64,000 nucleotides of DNA. It comes from Hippophae tibetana (taxonomy: Eukaryota > Streptophyta > Magnoliopsida > Rosales > Elaeagnaceae). The position numbers were made by a program, and so were the translations under genes. Shown here in pieces: positions 12,240 to 25,659 of the stretch (positions within the stretch are counted from its first letter, which is position 1; the number at the start of each line of letters is the position of its first letter). The stretch spans positions 19,637,001 through 19,701,000 of the forward strand of contig CM072806.1 in assembly GCA_037013495.1 (NCBI GenBank), given 5' to 3'. The notes under the pieces are model-generated. The model was not told the DNA's origin, did not search any database, and worked only from the letters and a program-made list of their open reading frames with translations.

Positions 12240-14200
12240 AAGGTAGACTTGGGAGTGTAACAGTTTGGTATCACAGTAAAGATTTTGATTATTCCTTTAG
12301 ATTAATGTGACCACAAGATCATACCACTGGAAGTCAACTCAACGTGGTCTAGTAAGTTATAATTTATATAACTTTTAACTTACAGTGTTACCATTATCTA
12401 ATGTTTTGTAAGAAAGACATAAAAAATAAAAGTGAATAGTCATAATTTGTTGAACGTTTTAGTATGACCGATTGTAATACTAGATCACATGACAACTAGA
12501 ATAATGATGCTAACCTTGAAGAAGAAAAACTTCAATGAAATGATTAAATTATTATGGGAATGTTTATGCAAACAATGGTTGCTTTCAGGCAAGCACAACT
12601 ACAACATCTTCCTAGACAACAAGAAGAAAGAAATATTTTTTTTAATTCAATAAATTGTCACCATCAAACTTTGAGGGTATTACAAATCCTTTAGAGGCAT
12701 AAAAATGGATCCTTGAGATGGAAAAAGTTTAATTGTTGTGCAATGCATCAAGATAGAAAAAGTGATGATATTGTATGCATGCTTCAAAGAGATCCCCTTA
12801 ATTGGTTGAAGATGATGGGACATAAACATGAAGGCAATATGGATATATTTACTAGGAAGATGTTTTGAAAATAATTTTTATAAGAAATTCTTTTCAAAGA
12901 GTGTTTGAAGACAAAAAAAATGTGACTTTCTTCAGTTACAATAATGAAACAAGATGATGGCTGAGTATGATGTAGAGTTTTCTCAACTTGCAAAGATTTT
13001 CCCCTACACTTGTGGAAACTAAATAAAGTAGAGCCCAATGCTTTAAAGAAAGTTTGAATCCATGAATTGAGGAGGTTGATTTTCTATTTGAGTTAACTAT
13101 TTACACTAAAATAGTGAAGACAACACTAGTAGTGGAGAGAGCCCAACAATTGGCTCAAGGAAAAAGTAAAGCTCCTTTTGGTGGTGAATGTAATGGCTTA
13201 AGGAGAAATTTTTTGTAATACAAGGGGTAACAACAAAAACTAAAATATCTGTATAGAAATTAGGATTACAACAATGGTATTAGGCGTAATCAAAATAAAC
13301 AACCTTGGGCTATGTGCCCCAAATGTGGCAAGGACCATGATGGAGAATGTCACATTAGGACCAGTGTTTGCTTTAGATGTGGAAAGATTGGACACAATAC
13401 TCGTGATTGTAGTGAAATAAGGCCAAACAACAACAACGATGATGTTAAAAAGAGGACTACAACTAGTGTGTATGTCCTAACCCAACAAGAAGTCGATGTC
13501 TCTTTGATGGTCATAATAGGTACAATGAACATACATAATTGTCCCACTAGAGTACTTATAGACCTAGGTAAGTTAATAAATAACCACTTCTTATAAATGA
13601 ACTCTTCAATGTCTCCACACAATTTGATGTAATAATGGAATCTAGATTCAGCTTGAAAGCTTATCCTATTAAAGTTCGAAATCACGTACTTCTTGCTAAC
13701 TTAAGGACCTATGATTTTGATGTTATCCTTGGAATATATTAGCTATCTACACCCCATTCTATCCTTGATTTCCACAAAAAAAATTTAACCTTCCAACCAC
13801 TAAATGAACCTAGCTCTACCTTTAGTGGTATGAAACAAAAATTAAGTGTTATGATAATCTCTACAATGAAAGCTCGAAAAATGTTGCATAAAGGTTGTTT
13901 GTGATATTTAGTTTCTATTGTTGAAGTACAAAAGGAAGAGATGCATATGGTCAAGATATGAGTTGTTTGTGAGTACCTATATGTCTTTCTATATGATTTA
14001 TTAGATCTATCTCCTTATAGAGAAATAGAATTTTCCATCGATTTAGTCCTAAGTACTTCCCCAATTCCTAAGGCACCTTATCTTATGCCCTAAATTTAAT
14101 TAAAAGAACTTACGTACAATTACAAGAGTTGTTAGATGAAAACTTCATCTAACATAGTAATTCTCCTTATAGAGCCTCAACACTATATGTGAGAATTTCA
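12240..14200 (+). mobile_element. Ty3/gypsy relic: primer site, gag, protease, start of reverse transcriptase
   Basis: A primer-binding-like TTTGGTATCACAG lies at 12265-12277. A gag frame begins near ATG 12463 and is broken by many stops. Its 'FEGITNPLEA' stretch near 12.67 kb matches the plant gypsy gag core. An open stretch at 13312-13596 carries two zinc knuckles: CPKCGKDHDGEC, and the full CX2CX4HX4C motif CFRCGKIGHNTRDC. An aspartic protease segment follows in which the catalytic triad reads 'DLG' instead of 'DSG/DTG'. From about 13.96 to 14.1 kb there is the linker into reverse transcriptase ('REIEFSIDLV'). The rest of pol is absent. The arrangement is that of a chromovirus-type gypsy element. 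It is non-functional. Confidence 0.8.
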
Positions 14201-17200
14201 TACATAGGAACAATTGCACGAAGGTTAATTGTACTTTTGACTCAAATAGAAAATTGAGACCTAGTTGAGGGGTGAAAATGCCAAACCACAAAATATTTTC
14301 CTAAGCTCTATACCAAGTAGGCCTCATAAATGTGAGTTAAGCAAATAACACAACAACATGCTCAATTTAACACACAACAAAAACAACCAGTAGTAAGGAA
14401 GAACAAACTGTGGTAAACACACTAATGACGATGTGCCTTGGATGCTCTTGTCCATTCTAGAAACATGCATAACCATAGTATGCAAAACAATCATACATAT
14501 AGAAAAGCTATAAATGATCTCCAATCACTTTGAAGACCTCTTATGTTGGAACATATTCGACAAATGATGATTGTATTCTCACAACATGCAATTAAGAAAA
14601 ACATAACTTATCAACAGAAATAGTCTGACATCAGGTACACAACCAGAGTAAGGAGATATTAACTCCTTAAGGACTCACACAAAAGTCACATGCAAATAAA
14701 TAATAGAAGAGATATAAATTAATCAAGACACATGTAGATTAATTTAATACTACAAAATAAATAAACAAAAAGCTATAGACATGCTACAAGTATAGGAAAG
14801 AAAGCATCCAACTACACAAAAAATGATCTTTCTAATCCGAGTCTTATCTAGTATGTTTGCACTTATACGATAGAAACTCAGATTATACTAACATAACAAT
14901 CTAATCATGCATAAAAACATTGAAGGAGTCCAAAACCCGATACACAATTAGGTTGAGGAGATATTGACTCTTTAAGGACTATACTTAAACATGCATATAA
15001 CAAAAAGATAAACACTTAATTGATAATCATAGCAACAATACAAATAAGCATAAAAAGGCAATAAATAAGCAGCAAATATATTATCAGTGATCAAAAAGCA
15101 AGTAATAAATAATAAAGTCTTTCTATTCAGAGCTTAAACTTTAGTATGTAGAGACATACAAATTAAACTAAGTTTATACTAGCAAAAAAATAGAGCATAC
15201 ATAACACTAAATATAACAAGATAAACCTGCATAGAAATCTTACTTATGTGGTAACATCACCAGATTGCTTATGATAACCAACCGACATAAAAAAATTCAC
15301 TAATCAATAAAAAAATTACAACCATAATAGAAGTAAAACCCACATTACCTCTATCAAACGAGACCATTGGCCGAGCTGTCTATGGCTACTCTTACTTGTT
15401 GCCTCCATAACAACTTGGTTGGACACACGAACCTAACTGTCCTCTAGATCCAACACCACTCTATATAGTACGATAAGCTACCATAGATCAATAATGTGTA
15501 ATGTGAATAAGATTTGAACACCCAACATGGGAAAATAATCAACTCCGATCACCCATAAACCAAAGTAGGACACATAGTCTATCACTTATCGCATATAACC
15601 AAATATATGATAACTCAAATAATTAAGCTCAACCCATTCTCACAGAGTTGTTCTCATATAAGAAAAATTACACGAAGGAAACTACCAGTCGACACATTGC
15701 TCATAACCACATAAGCTTCTAACATTAGAAAAAGTTTTATGTGGGTAACTACAAGTCGACACACGACTCACAGACACACAAACTCCTCACAAAAAACCAA
15801 TTCGAAACATTGCCTCGAGTACTCACCAATCGAGAGCACAATTTTTCCCACATAGTCAAGAATTACTAATAATACCTAACAACACTTTAGATATTAGTGA
15901 TATGAAAATAACAAAACAAGATGTCAATTTGGCAGAGTTTTGCTACATATATTTATGATAAGAAAACCAATGAGAATGGGGTATTTATAGAATTCACCCA
16001 AGCTCACAGGGTACCTCAACGAGGTCTTGATAAGGGTCATCACTGACCACCTCGTTAGAGGTTTTACAAAGAGTCCAACGAGGCCCTTGTTGAGGTGCCA
16101 CAGATTCCAATTTTTCGATTAAAATGTTTTGAGTAATTTTCATACATATTCATACCCAAACCAAATCAAAAACATAAGCAACTTGACTTGCTCGCACGGT
16201 CACTCGTTGAAAATCACAACACTCCACTTAGCATGAACATTATAAAACCCAAACTCGTGGTGTGTGTAAACTTACTTTCAATTATAATGTTCCTAGTCAA
16301 GTGTGTGTGTGCATTACTGATATGCATTCAATAACCTTACATAGAGGACAACACAAAATTGAGTAAAATAAATAGACTTCGTGTTTTGTACACTGGCAGC
16401 CAACATTGACATATAGGACTATAGGACTTACATTCTTTCCCTTTGGATTTTTGTGTCAAAGCACAACACAACTAACTACATACATATATCAATCATAAGA
16501 AGATCATGAAGATGACCTAAAGACCTTTATTCTCATGAGAAAAACATCAACGTACACAAAACATCCAAAAACACACATAGTCCAAGTGCGTCCATCTTGT
16601 GCGCTCTATGCATATTCTCTAATAAACTCATCCATACTCTATCAGATTGAAACGTAAGGGTTTCAACATAACTATTTAGTGCGAATTTAAAGCTTGATAA
16701 CTTCAATATACACTTGTAACCTGCACAAAAAAATACATACCCCATAAACGTATCATATAGAAACAATGTGTTGTCTATCCAAATACTATGGTGATACCCC
16801 TACATAGGTACACATCGATAGGTTAACCATAGTTAACATGTAGAACAAACAAACATAATTTATATGCAACATAAATATGTAAACTCCCCTTGAACATATG
16901 CAACACTCCTCATAAGTGTATGCATATCAGGTAATAATGATGCAGTTCAAATTACATTTATCATCCCATACAACAAATAGAATGTCAACAAACACAATGC
17001 ACAAACAAACACAAGTTATGCACACTTCTCTTCTTTTTTGACAAGGAAATTTAAAACAAGCACACACTTAATATGTAATATACCACACCTCTAAATGTAG
17101 GAAATAAGTCAAATAGAAATGCAATAATCCTAATACTCATGCAACACAATTGAGAATATTAAAGTAAACACAATAAGGTGGAACACATATAGTCACATAA

Positions 17201-17400
17201 AATAGACAAATAAAAACACTGTGGTAACACCAAGGTAAAAACATGCAACCAGTAACAAATTGAATGCATAGACAAACCAATAGAAATGCAAACAAAAAAA
17301 TCTCAAATGCGATATATAGCACATAGCCCCAAGTCTATACATGTTGTGGGAAGGCATAAGAAGCTTTGTAATGTGCTTACAACATATCGGCAGGATGGGT
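14201..17400 (-). mobile_element. Non-coding internal region of a probable Tat/Ogre-like element
   Basis: No protein is recognisable. The block lies directly downstream, on the minus strand, of the primer site that adjoins the LTR at 17.4 kb, so it is inferred to be that element's internal region. It contains a diverged repeat of about 300 bp (about 14636-14930 and 14937-15230), with shared GGAGATATT..CT..TTAAGGAC blocks. A short G+C-richer hairpin lies at about 16010-16105, where TACCTCAACGAGG pairs imperfectly with CCTTGTTGAGGTG. Short blocks at about 16.9-17.1 kb recur, diverged, at about 19.45 kb. Confidence 0.4.
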
Positions 17401-18870
17401 GATCAAACACCAATGCCACATAAATGTGTTACCAAATTTATTGATCGCCACACACGAAGTGTATGCAATGAATACACAAGTATACATATCACAACAAGTA
17501 ATATAATGATAAAAAATATCGTTCTCACAGAGATTATTTTATTAGAAACTAATTTTTAAAACTAAAAATAATAAAAACTAATTTTTTGGTGTTTTTATAT
17601 TTTAGGGAAACAAAATTAAAATAATTAAAAGTAAATAGAAATAATTAATTAAATAAAATTTGGTAACTAAAAATATATATGATATCTAGGAATACTTAAT
17701 TCCCCAATTTTCTAAACATGTGAATCACTAAAATCCTCCCAATATAATTATCAATTATTTAAATGATCAATTGAATCTAACCTAACATGTATTCCTCTCT
17801 TAAGTAAACTACACACCATATAGTAATTAATTTAATCACACTCTTATGCCAATTAAATTGCATACTACTCATTAAGTTCATCAATTATAGATCACATATA
17901 TAAGAATCATACATCTCTCTCTAGAAATTATGCATGTTATTTAATCAAGACAAATAATTAAATAATTCTCTCAAATCTATTTAATTGATTCTATAGATAA
18001 ATTATTGGCCAAACAATTAATAGCACAAAAATCAGATTCAATAATATAATTAAATTAATATTATAAGTGGGAAAAAATATTAAATCATTACATGGTGAAA
18101 ATTGAGTTCATTAGATCCTTAGATTAATAAATTAAATATACATAATTGTGTTCATAAAGCTCATATTTTTCATAAAGGAAGACAAAAATTAAGAAAGAAA
18201 AGAGTCAAAAAAGAAATACAATCAATCTCTTCATTTATAGTATTAATCTCCTCTTCAATCTCCACCAAAATTGTGTCATCTCTTAATTTTTTTTATATTT
18301 TTCTCTCTTTTTTGCTCCAAAAATTGACCAAAATTATGCTAATGGAGGCCACTTAGAATTTATGGAGTGATTAAGGGCTTAAATATTGCTTAGGTATGAT
18401 CTGTACCGTCAGATAAGCTTCAGATGAAGGGCTACTATCAAAACAAGCAAAACTGATAGTTCTATCCAATCACACCGTGACACGTGGCATCAGAAATCAT
18501 TGGTGAATTAAGGAGTGACACATGGCAATGAGGTTTGACCAATTTTTGAACTAGGATTGAACGCCGTGTTGACACATGGCACAAGTTGTCTTCCTCAAAC
18601 ACAGCGTAAAGTGATTTGCCCTCCATGCTCGTGTGGCATCCACGTGGCTTGCCTAGTCAGCTCCTCTACTTACTTGGCATGCCACGTGGCAAATCATGAT
18701 TGGTCATGCTTTAAAAATTCATAAAAATCCCAAAAAATTCTAAAAATTATATTTTTACCCCATTTTTTTCACTAAAAAGTTTACATTTTAATATTTTTGA
18801 CCCAAAATATACTATTTATTGAATAAAATAAGTAAATATTAAGTAAAAAAGTGTACTAATGACTCTATTT
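17401..18870 (-). mobile_element. LTR with adjoining tRNA-Asp-like primer site
   Basis: Minus-strand TGGCATTGGTG at about 17408-17418 resembles the TGGCGCCGTTG primer site of Athila/Tat elements. The LTR would run from about 17425 rightwards. It contains 'AAGTATAC' followed by 'TATCGTTCTCACAGAGATTA' at about 17517-17536, a block typical of these LTRs. A G+C-richer part at 18.4-18.7 kb has three copies of CACGTGGC (18481, 18641 and 18683) and two of CACATGGC (18519 and 18573). The distal boundary is approximate, because the TGATGAG end is not clear in this copy. Confidence 0.5.
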
Positions 18871-18900
18871 TCATAGAGATATCATCCATAAGAATAAGTT

Positions 18901-19041
18901 AACTAGGAGTCCAATTATCTTCCAAGTTGACACACTCTTAGTGGCTCAACTAGTAGTCCAACTATCCTCTAAGTTGGCACACTCCTAGTGGCTCAACTAG
19001 AAGTCCAACTATCTTCTAAGTTGGTACACTCCTAGTGGCTT
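18901..19041. repeat. 47-bp tandem repeat, three copies
   Basis: Three head-to-tail copies at 18901-18947, 18948-18994 and 18995-19041 begin AACTAGGAGTCCAA or a close variant and end GTGGCTC/T. A fourth, diverged partial copy lies at about 19089-19137. The copies differ at only a few positions. There are no spacers, so this is a minisatellite and not a CRISPR array. Confidence 0.9.
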
Positions 19042-19137
19042 ATCTTTTTTCCTTCCTACATAATGTGTCAATGAATCCTTAAGACGAAGTTGACTAGGAG
19101 TCCAACTATTTTTAACGTTGGCACACTCTTTCAACCT

Positions 19138-20070
19138 CATCCCATATTGTGTATACATATACAAAAATACATCCCAGTCTATCAAAGAAAACAAGTGTTG
19201 TGCATTCCAACAAAAAATACCAGGTTATTATATGCGAGAAACATGAAATAACTCACTACAATAGGGAAGCAGGTAAACATATAAGATGACATGTGAAACA
19301 AGTGATTGCATACCATGTATATGACGAGCCATACTAATAGTCCTATTTATGCATGGTTCTTACAAAGTTATGTCAAGAAAAAGAAAGTATCACAAGAACA
19401 TATAGTATACCATAAATTCATAAAGGAGAAACACCAATGATTAAAAACAACCACACACCTCCTCCTTCTAAATGTATGCCAATCAGATAGTAAAAATGTT
19501 TATATATCCTATACTTTTAAAACTCCTCAAAAACAAAAGCATATACATATAGTAGAAAATAAACAATACAGAAGTAGGGGAGCATACTAAGCAAGTTAAG
19601 AAAAACTCACACAAGAGAAATAAGTTATAGATAGTAAAACCATCAATCTCACAAAGCACAACTATAAAAAACAAGTGAGATGAAAATGATGGCCTTAAAG
19701 GAGATCATAGGACAAAAAGAAAAGAATGTGCTTTAAGAGAGAACATCAACATAAATTGTATAATGTTGCTTGCAAAGAGAACAATGGAGGCAAATAAAAA
19801 ATAGTTGCTTCAAAAGAGATCATTCTAGTCAAAAAAGAGGAAGAAAGAAACTGACTAAATAGTGAGTAACACAAGCAACATCCCTAGGAGAGAGAAGAAA
19901 CAAGGGATGCTACAAACATATCTAAGTATATGAGAAAGGCTCAGGTTCTAAAATTGAAACAAGAGACATGCTTAGATATGGTCAACAACCCCAACACTAA
20001 GAATACCAATTAAACATAAGTGTCTAACTGATAATACCATATTTATCTAGCTTTTAATGCTATTACCAGC
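19138..20070 (-). mobile_element. Probable internal fragment of a second Tat-like element
   Basis: No coding sequence is visible. The stretch lies beside the primer site at 20071-20088 and contains A-rich blocks like those at 16.9-17.1 kb. It is assigned by position and weak similarity only. Confidence 0.35.
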
Positions 20071-21822
20071 TCACCAACAAAGATGCCAAAAACTTAATGT
20101 GCCAAAACTTGGTGTACAAATTTTGTATATTTTTAAGTAGCTTGTAAGTGTATGAATCAGTTATAGAAAATAATAAGTATACTTTCAAAGTTGGTCCAAA
20201 GATGAATCATATGGTTTTAAAATAATTCAAAAAATTCTTAAAAAAGAAAATAAAAACCTAAACATCTTGTTACGATTGCTTGGTTTGGTTAATTCTAAAC
20301 TAACAAGAATAACTAGAAAAATATCTCTCTATTACTTTGAGAAGAGAGTGTTGGTTTTTATATCCAATAAACAATTACATTCCAAAAAGAATTTATGAGA
20401 TAGATTAATTAGTCAATCATGATTATTCAATATTAATTAGGTTATTAAATATATGGATTAAGATCATTATTTCTCTCTTATAAATATAAATAAGAGATTA
20501 ATTAGGTTTATCATTTATTATTAATTAAAATAACTTAATTTCTTTGATTAGGTCTATCAATTAATTTTAATTAAATTATGTTTCTTTTATAAGAAATTAA
20601 TAAACTATTCAATTTCTACTTCTACCTTTGTTCAAATTTAACAATTTAAACTCTTATCAAGGTGTTTAGGTTTATGATTTAAGTACCTGGTCAAATTTTA
20701 AAATTACTACAAAAAATATGTCGTCAATATATTTTTCAATAATAATTCTTATAAAAATCTTTGAGATAGAGTTCTCTAAAGATCCAAACAACAAAATATA
20801 ATATTGAAGAGTTGGTTCTAGATGATATTCAAATAATTAAATCCTAAATCTAACTCTCTTGTACATTATGAAAAATATTTCGTCAATAAATTTTTCTTTT
20901 ACAAATTTCGTTTAAATCTTGATGAAGAAATAAAACTTAATTCATTTTATAAAAATGTTTACCTATTCTAATAATTTACAAGTATAATAACATTACTAAT
21001 ATCTCATAGTATTTTCAACTAGACATACTTAATTTAATAAATGATTCAAAATTGAATATAACATATAAAATAACACATAAAGTTAATATAAAAAGATTAC
21101 ATTTAAATTATAACTCAAGTGTATCCTTACAGATTCTCAATATTATTTATGTTTGTGAAAACTTCCAAACAGAATTGTCAACACTGTTTATTGAATTGAA
21201 AATAAAATTACTACATAAACTATGTTTGTTCAACTCTCAAATTGAGAAGAACTTTAAAACTAAGAAAAGAAAATTAGAGCAAAATTAACAAATCAGCTAG
21301 AAGAAAGCTGAAGGATGAAAAAGGATAATTTTACAATGAAGGATGGGTAATTTATATAGCTTTAGAAAATGCTGCAAAAGAGAGGAAAAAATAGATCAGA
21401 TGGTCGGGCATCACAACATACATTATTTATGCATCACAACATTAGAGAGTTTGTACGTATTGAATTTTTTGATCCACTACTCCCATATTACGGCACACAT
21501 AATATCACATTGTGACACGCATCTCCCTAAACTTTTAGAGCCTTATTTTCTTTTACACTATTTTCAATGGTTTGGAACATATGTAAGCTTTACATATGTT
21601 AAGATTTTTATGCTTCAATGTGTTTTCTTAAGTTTTATTCTTTGAGTATTGATTAGTTAAATAATTTTTGAAGCTAAAATACCTAAAAACAAAAAAACAT
21701 ACGAGTGATTCCGAAAAGAGAGATTTGTTTTAAAATATAATAAAATTATACAAATAAAAACTTATTTTAGCATTTAAAGTGCATAAAATCACAGTGTATT
21801 AAGTGCTTTTAAGCACTCATCA
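20071..21822 (-). mobile_element. Long LTR (about 1.7 kb) with primer site, Athila/Tat-like
   Basis: On the minus strand the LTR starts TGATGAGTGC at 21822 and ends near 20098, next to the primer-like TGGCATCTTTGTTGGTGA (20088 down to 20071). That sequence resembles the tRNA-Asp type TGGCGCCGTTG. Its upper half matches the partial LTR at the left edge of the window. The frames at 21052-21288 and 21343-21645 lie inside it and are not genes. Confidence 0.6.
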
Positions 21823-23320
21823 CCACCTCTAATAAACTTATTGCCAATCTCTTAGGAATAAAGGCAAAAAACTAAAAATAGATTAGAATAAAATTAAACT
21901 ATCTTAAATCATTTTTGTATATTGATACGGTTGCATTTATGCAAGAAGCCTTTAAACCTCATAGATTATCCTAGTGGATGACTTTAAGTCTTACAAGTGC
22001 TTTTAGAAATGATACTCATGAACGTTAAACTAAAAATTTAAAAATTAAAGATAAATAATAAAAAAACAAATAACATAAAAATAAAATGAAGAATAATAAA
22101 GTAAAAAGAATAGCAAAATTTCTCATGCCTTTTGATTTCTTTTAAGTTCACTACTAAAATCCATAACATAAGTTATTTTAATATTCTAAACATTCATATT
22201 TTACTATTATAATTAATGAAAAATCACATTCATATTCAAATAAAAAATGTATCAATATTAATTTACTCAATTTCAATTTTTGGAATCCAAATTTGCTTCG
22301 AATCTAACCTCATAAGGCATACTCTCAATAACACTAACCCTATTGGTTCAAGCACTCATTTAAAGGTATATGCAAATAGGGTATATGTAAAGAAATGAAC
22401 TAATAGATTCGCACATGTTCATAGAAGAAAATACTCAAAATAGTTCATAATATTGATCTCATAATAGGAATCGAATGAAAAGATTTATAAAGAAATCAAA
22501 TATTATCCTCATCCATCAATCAAATTAGTGAAATAAAAATTTCAAGTTATATTCCTTTAGGAGATGAAGAAAATGCAATGGCTTCCTGGGGATTTATTTG
22601 CTATATTTTATTTTATATTTAACTATTTCTCACAATTTTGTAGGATATTTTATGGCATAGTATTTAGTTTATACTATTCATTTTCTCTTTTTTTTCTTTT
22701 ATCTATATTTTTTTTTTGAGATATAATTTTTTTCTTTTTTATAGAAAGAGGACTTATGTATAGTTTGTACATATTTTTGTATGATTTGGATGAGTGACTA
22801 GTTTTTGGCTTTTTCTTTGTATTGACGTAGGTAACCCCATATATGTCTCTTTTTAGAAGTCATGCATGAATAAAGAAAAAAAATATACTTTCAATTTCTA
22901 CTTAAGTCATTCAATTTATGCAATAAAATTTAATATATGACACTTAATTAGATGTAAAAATCTTAACAATTAATGCCAAATCGATAAAGATTATCTAAAA
23001 ATTTGAAATTGATAGAAACAATCTTTAAAAGAGTAAAAACAATTATCACTTAGAATGGGAAGATAATGGCTAAAAATAATCTTATAACGTAGTTTTCACT
23101 ATTTGATTCTTAAACATCGTTTTTAGGATTTCAACATCGTATTATGAAATACAATTATGATAAAAACTAACCAATTATCACATTATTTTATGATATGTTC
23201 AAGAAATTAACCTAATAGTGCAAACAATTAATCATTTAATTAAAATTAAATAAAAAATACAATAATTTTGCAAAACAAAATTTAAAATTTATCTTAAAAT
23301 TCCTAAACCAATATACTGTC
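21823..23320. other. A+T-rich non-coding stretch
   Basis: I see no gene or bounded element. The frame at 22216-22398 has no recognisable content. Confidence 0.45.
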
Positions 23321-23326
23321 AAATTC

Positions 23327-24150
23327 ATGAAGGATATACTATCAAAGAAAAGGAGGCTTGAAGATCATGAAACAATAACCTTGACTGAAGGTTGTAATGT
23401 CATCCTTGATAGAAAACTACCACAAAAACTGAAAGATCCATGTAGTTTTGACATCCCTTGCACTATTGGGAACATTTGTTTTGGCAAGACACTATGTGAT
23501 TTGGGTTCTAACATTAATCTTATGTCATTATTAGTCTTCAAGAGATTGGGGGTTGGTAAAGCCAAACTCACTTCAATACTATTACAGATGGCATACAAGT
23601 CAATTAAAGACCCCAGGGTGTGGTAGAAGATTTACTAGTAAAAGTAGACAAATTCATCTTCCCGACGGACTTTATTGTGCTAGACATGGAGAAGGACCGT
23701 GCTATTCCTATCATACTTCGTCGTCCATTCTTAGCAGCCGGAAGAACACTTATTGATGTACAAAAATGTGAACTTACAATGCCAATGAAAGATGAACAAA
23801 TAATGTTTAAAGTTTTTAAAGCATCTGAATCACTTGACATTTATAGTGCTAATGGATACTTAAGGATAAATATTACTGAATGTGGGGAACACTTAAAAGA
23901 ATTTGTTGAATCGCCCATACTTAAGACTGTTACACATCATGCTATGAACAAGGACATAAAATCAACAAAAAACAACTCAACTTGTTTTAACTTTGAAAGT
24001 ATGGAATCAAAGGTTGATATCGTGGATTGCGTGAACTTTTTGAAAGACGCACCTCTCATGTGTGTATCAAAGGCGATTATGGAAAATTTTGAGATATAAT
24101 CTAAATTCAAACTATCAATTGAAGAGCCACCAAGTTTAGATCCAACACTC
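23327..24150 (+). pseudogene. Athila-like gypsy protease fragment
   Basis: Two overlapping frames (23327-23626 and 23620-24099) together give the protein segment around the retroviral-type aspartic protease of plant Athila/Tat gypsy elements. Recognisable parts are 'MKDILSKKRRLE' and the active-site region 'LCDLGSNINLM', where intact copies usually read 'DLGASINLM'. In the second frame 'VKVDKFIFPTDFIVLDME' and 'LIDVQK' follow. A one-base frame change near 23620 separates the halves. The region ends abruptly at about 24150 against an unrelated LTR-like sequence. Reverse transcriptase and integrase are missing. Confidence 0.8.
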
Positions 24151-24151
24151 T

Positions 24152-24196
24152 TTGATCGCCACACACAAAGTGTGTGCAATGAATACATAAGTATAC
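24152..24196. repeat. 45-bp block shared with 17441-17485
   Basis: The two copies differ at three positions. Each includes a small inverted repeat, CACACA..AAG..TGTGTG in this copy. At 17.4 kb the block is the primer-proximal end of an LTR. Here it abuts the protease fragment, which suggests a recombined or deleted element. Confidence 0.75.
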
Positions 24197-25659
24197 GTTT
24201 TGAGTTGAAGTATAAAACTATCAAAAATCATGTAGTCAAAATATATTTCAAAAATCATGGCCCTACTGTAAATATAACACAAAGGCCCTAGTATGAAAAT
24301 AAATAAATTAAATAACAAATGAATAAATTTGCTAGAGGACAAGTGAAAATAATAATACACAAATACATGTCTACCATGATCTTTCATCGTATCGTATGTT
24401 GTACGTAGATTTACTTACTTAGCAATGGTTAATTCGTGTTTACCTTCACTTTTTCAGATGGTGAATAGTAGCCTTTGATGACATAAAGAAGGCATTTGGT
24501 GGTATAGTTTTAATGTGGTCACTGTTTGAGATTTGTTTTTAAGTCCACAACCTTTTATTAATAAATATTTATTAAGTTTGCTTTATTAAAACATTAACAA
24601 TATATCCTATCTTAGTTTATTCCTTTTTATTTATGATATGATTATGAGGGAAAAAAAACAAAGTTTCTGATGCGTTAAAATATTGTTTTCCTATTTTTCT
24701 GTACAACTTTCCAAAATTGTTTGATATTTATTTAAGAAACATAGACTAGAGCTTGAATCAGTGTCTTGGAGATATTATCAAAAATAAAAACTCCATCTTT
24801 ATTCTTAAAGGAATTAAAAATCAAAACAAAAGAGCATGAAAAGTAGTTGTTTAGAACTAGAAATGCAATACTTGGAAGAAAATTTTAATTTTTTTCATAG
24901 AAAGAGTAAAAAAAAAGAGATTACTATATTGCTTTACTTATGAGATTTAAGTCGGATCCCATTAGGAGGTCATCTTTGACCCCCAAATCTTTGATTCACA
25001 CCGGTTATTATTGCTTTCCCTTTTTCATATGTGGATGGATAAATTGGGTTGGTATCAAAATTACCTTGTTCTTTTGTTTTTTTTTGGAGTTTAGGAGGGA
25101 GATTAATTATAAGGAAACAAAACAACAATGATTCTCGCAAACCACTATTTACTTGAACAAATCGTTTAGATTTTAAGAAATATGATTGTAGTCATCTTGT
25201 CACATGTTAACACCAAACGGCGGTCAAAGTGTGTTACCCTAACAATAACCCATTTAAAATGGAATCCCGTCTCCAAAATTCATGTATGGCTGGCGTATTT
25301 AACATGAGGTCCTCCAATTTATATGCTCGATACATCCAACACTTTAGGTGCGATGCATACAGGTCTTTTACATTATTTTAGATTATATTTGTGTTTAGCT
25401 ACAGTGAGTGGTATTTTATCTCCATATGAATAAATTTAATAGAATCAAATTCAAACTTATGGTAAATTTTGTAGATTTGTGAATAGGGGGAGATATATGA
25501 TAAGGAAGTATTTTCAATAATAATAATAATAATAATAAAGGAGGTTACATATTTAACTATTGTTAGTGTAACATTTGTTTTTTTTTCTTCTCACTCTCCA
25601 ATTTAACTGAGTATTATTATAATTAATTAGTAATATTTTATGTTTACTTGGTGTAATAG
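24197..25659. other. Non-coding stretch with a short (AAT)n tract
   Basis: An AAT trinucleotide repeat lies at about 25519-25539. Nothing else is recognisable. The frame at 24940-25131 is chance. Confidence 0.5.

Noticed and set aside
13350-13954. Minus-strand open frames of 111 and 71 residues
   Set aside because: They are antisense to the gypsy zinc-knuckle and protease region, which is recognisable on the plus strand.
18901-19041. Direct repeats that could suggest a CRISPR array
   Set aside because: Units are contiguous with no unique spacers, and the DNA is plant nuclear.
1-21822. The LTRs at 1-1039 and 20.1-21.8 kb as the two ends of one element
   Set aside because: The interval includes the intact host gene ABC1K3 and several unrelated elements, so they are better read as separate copies.
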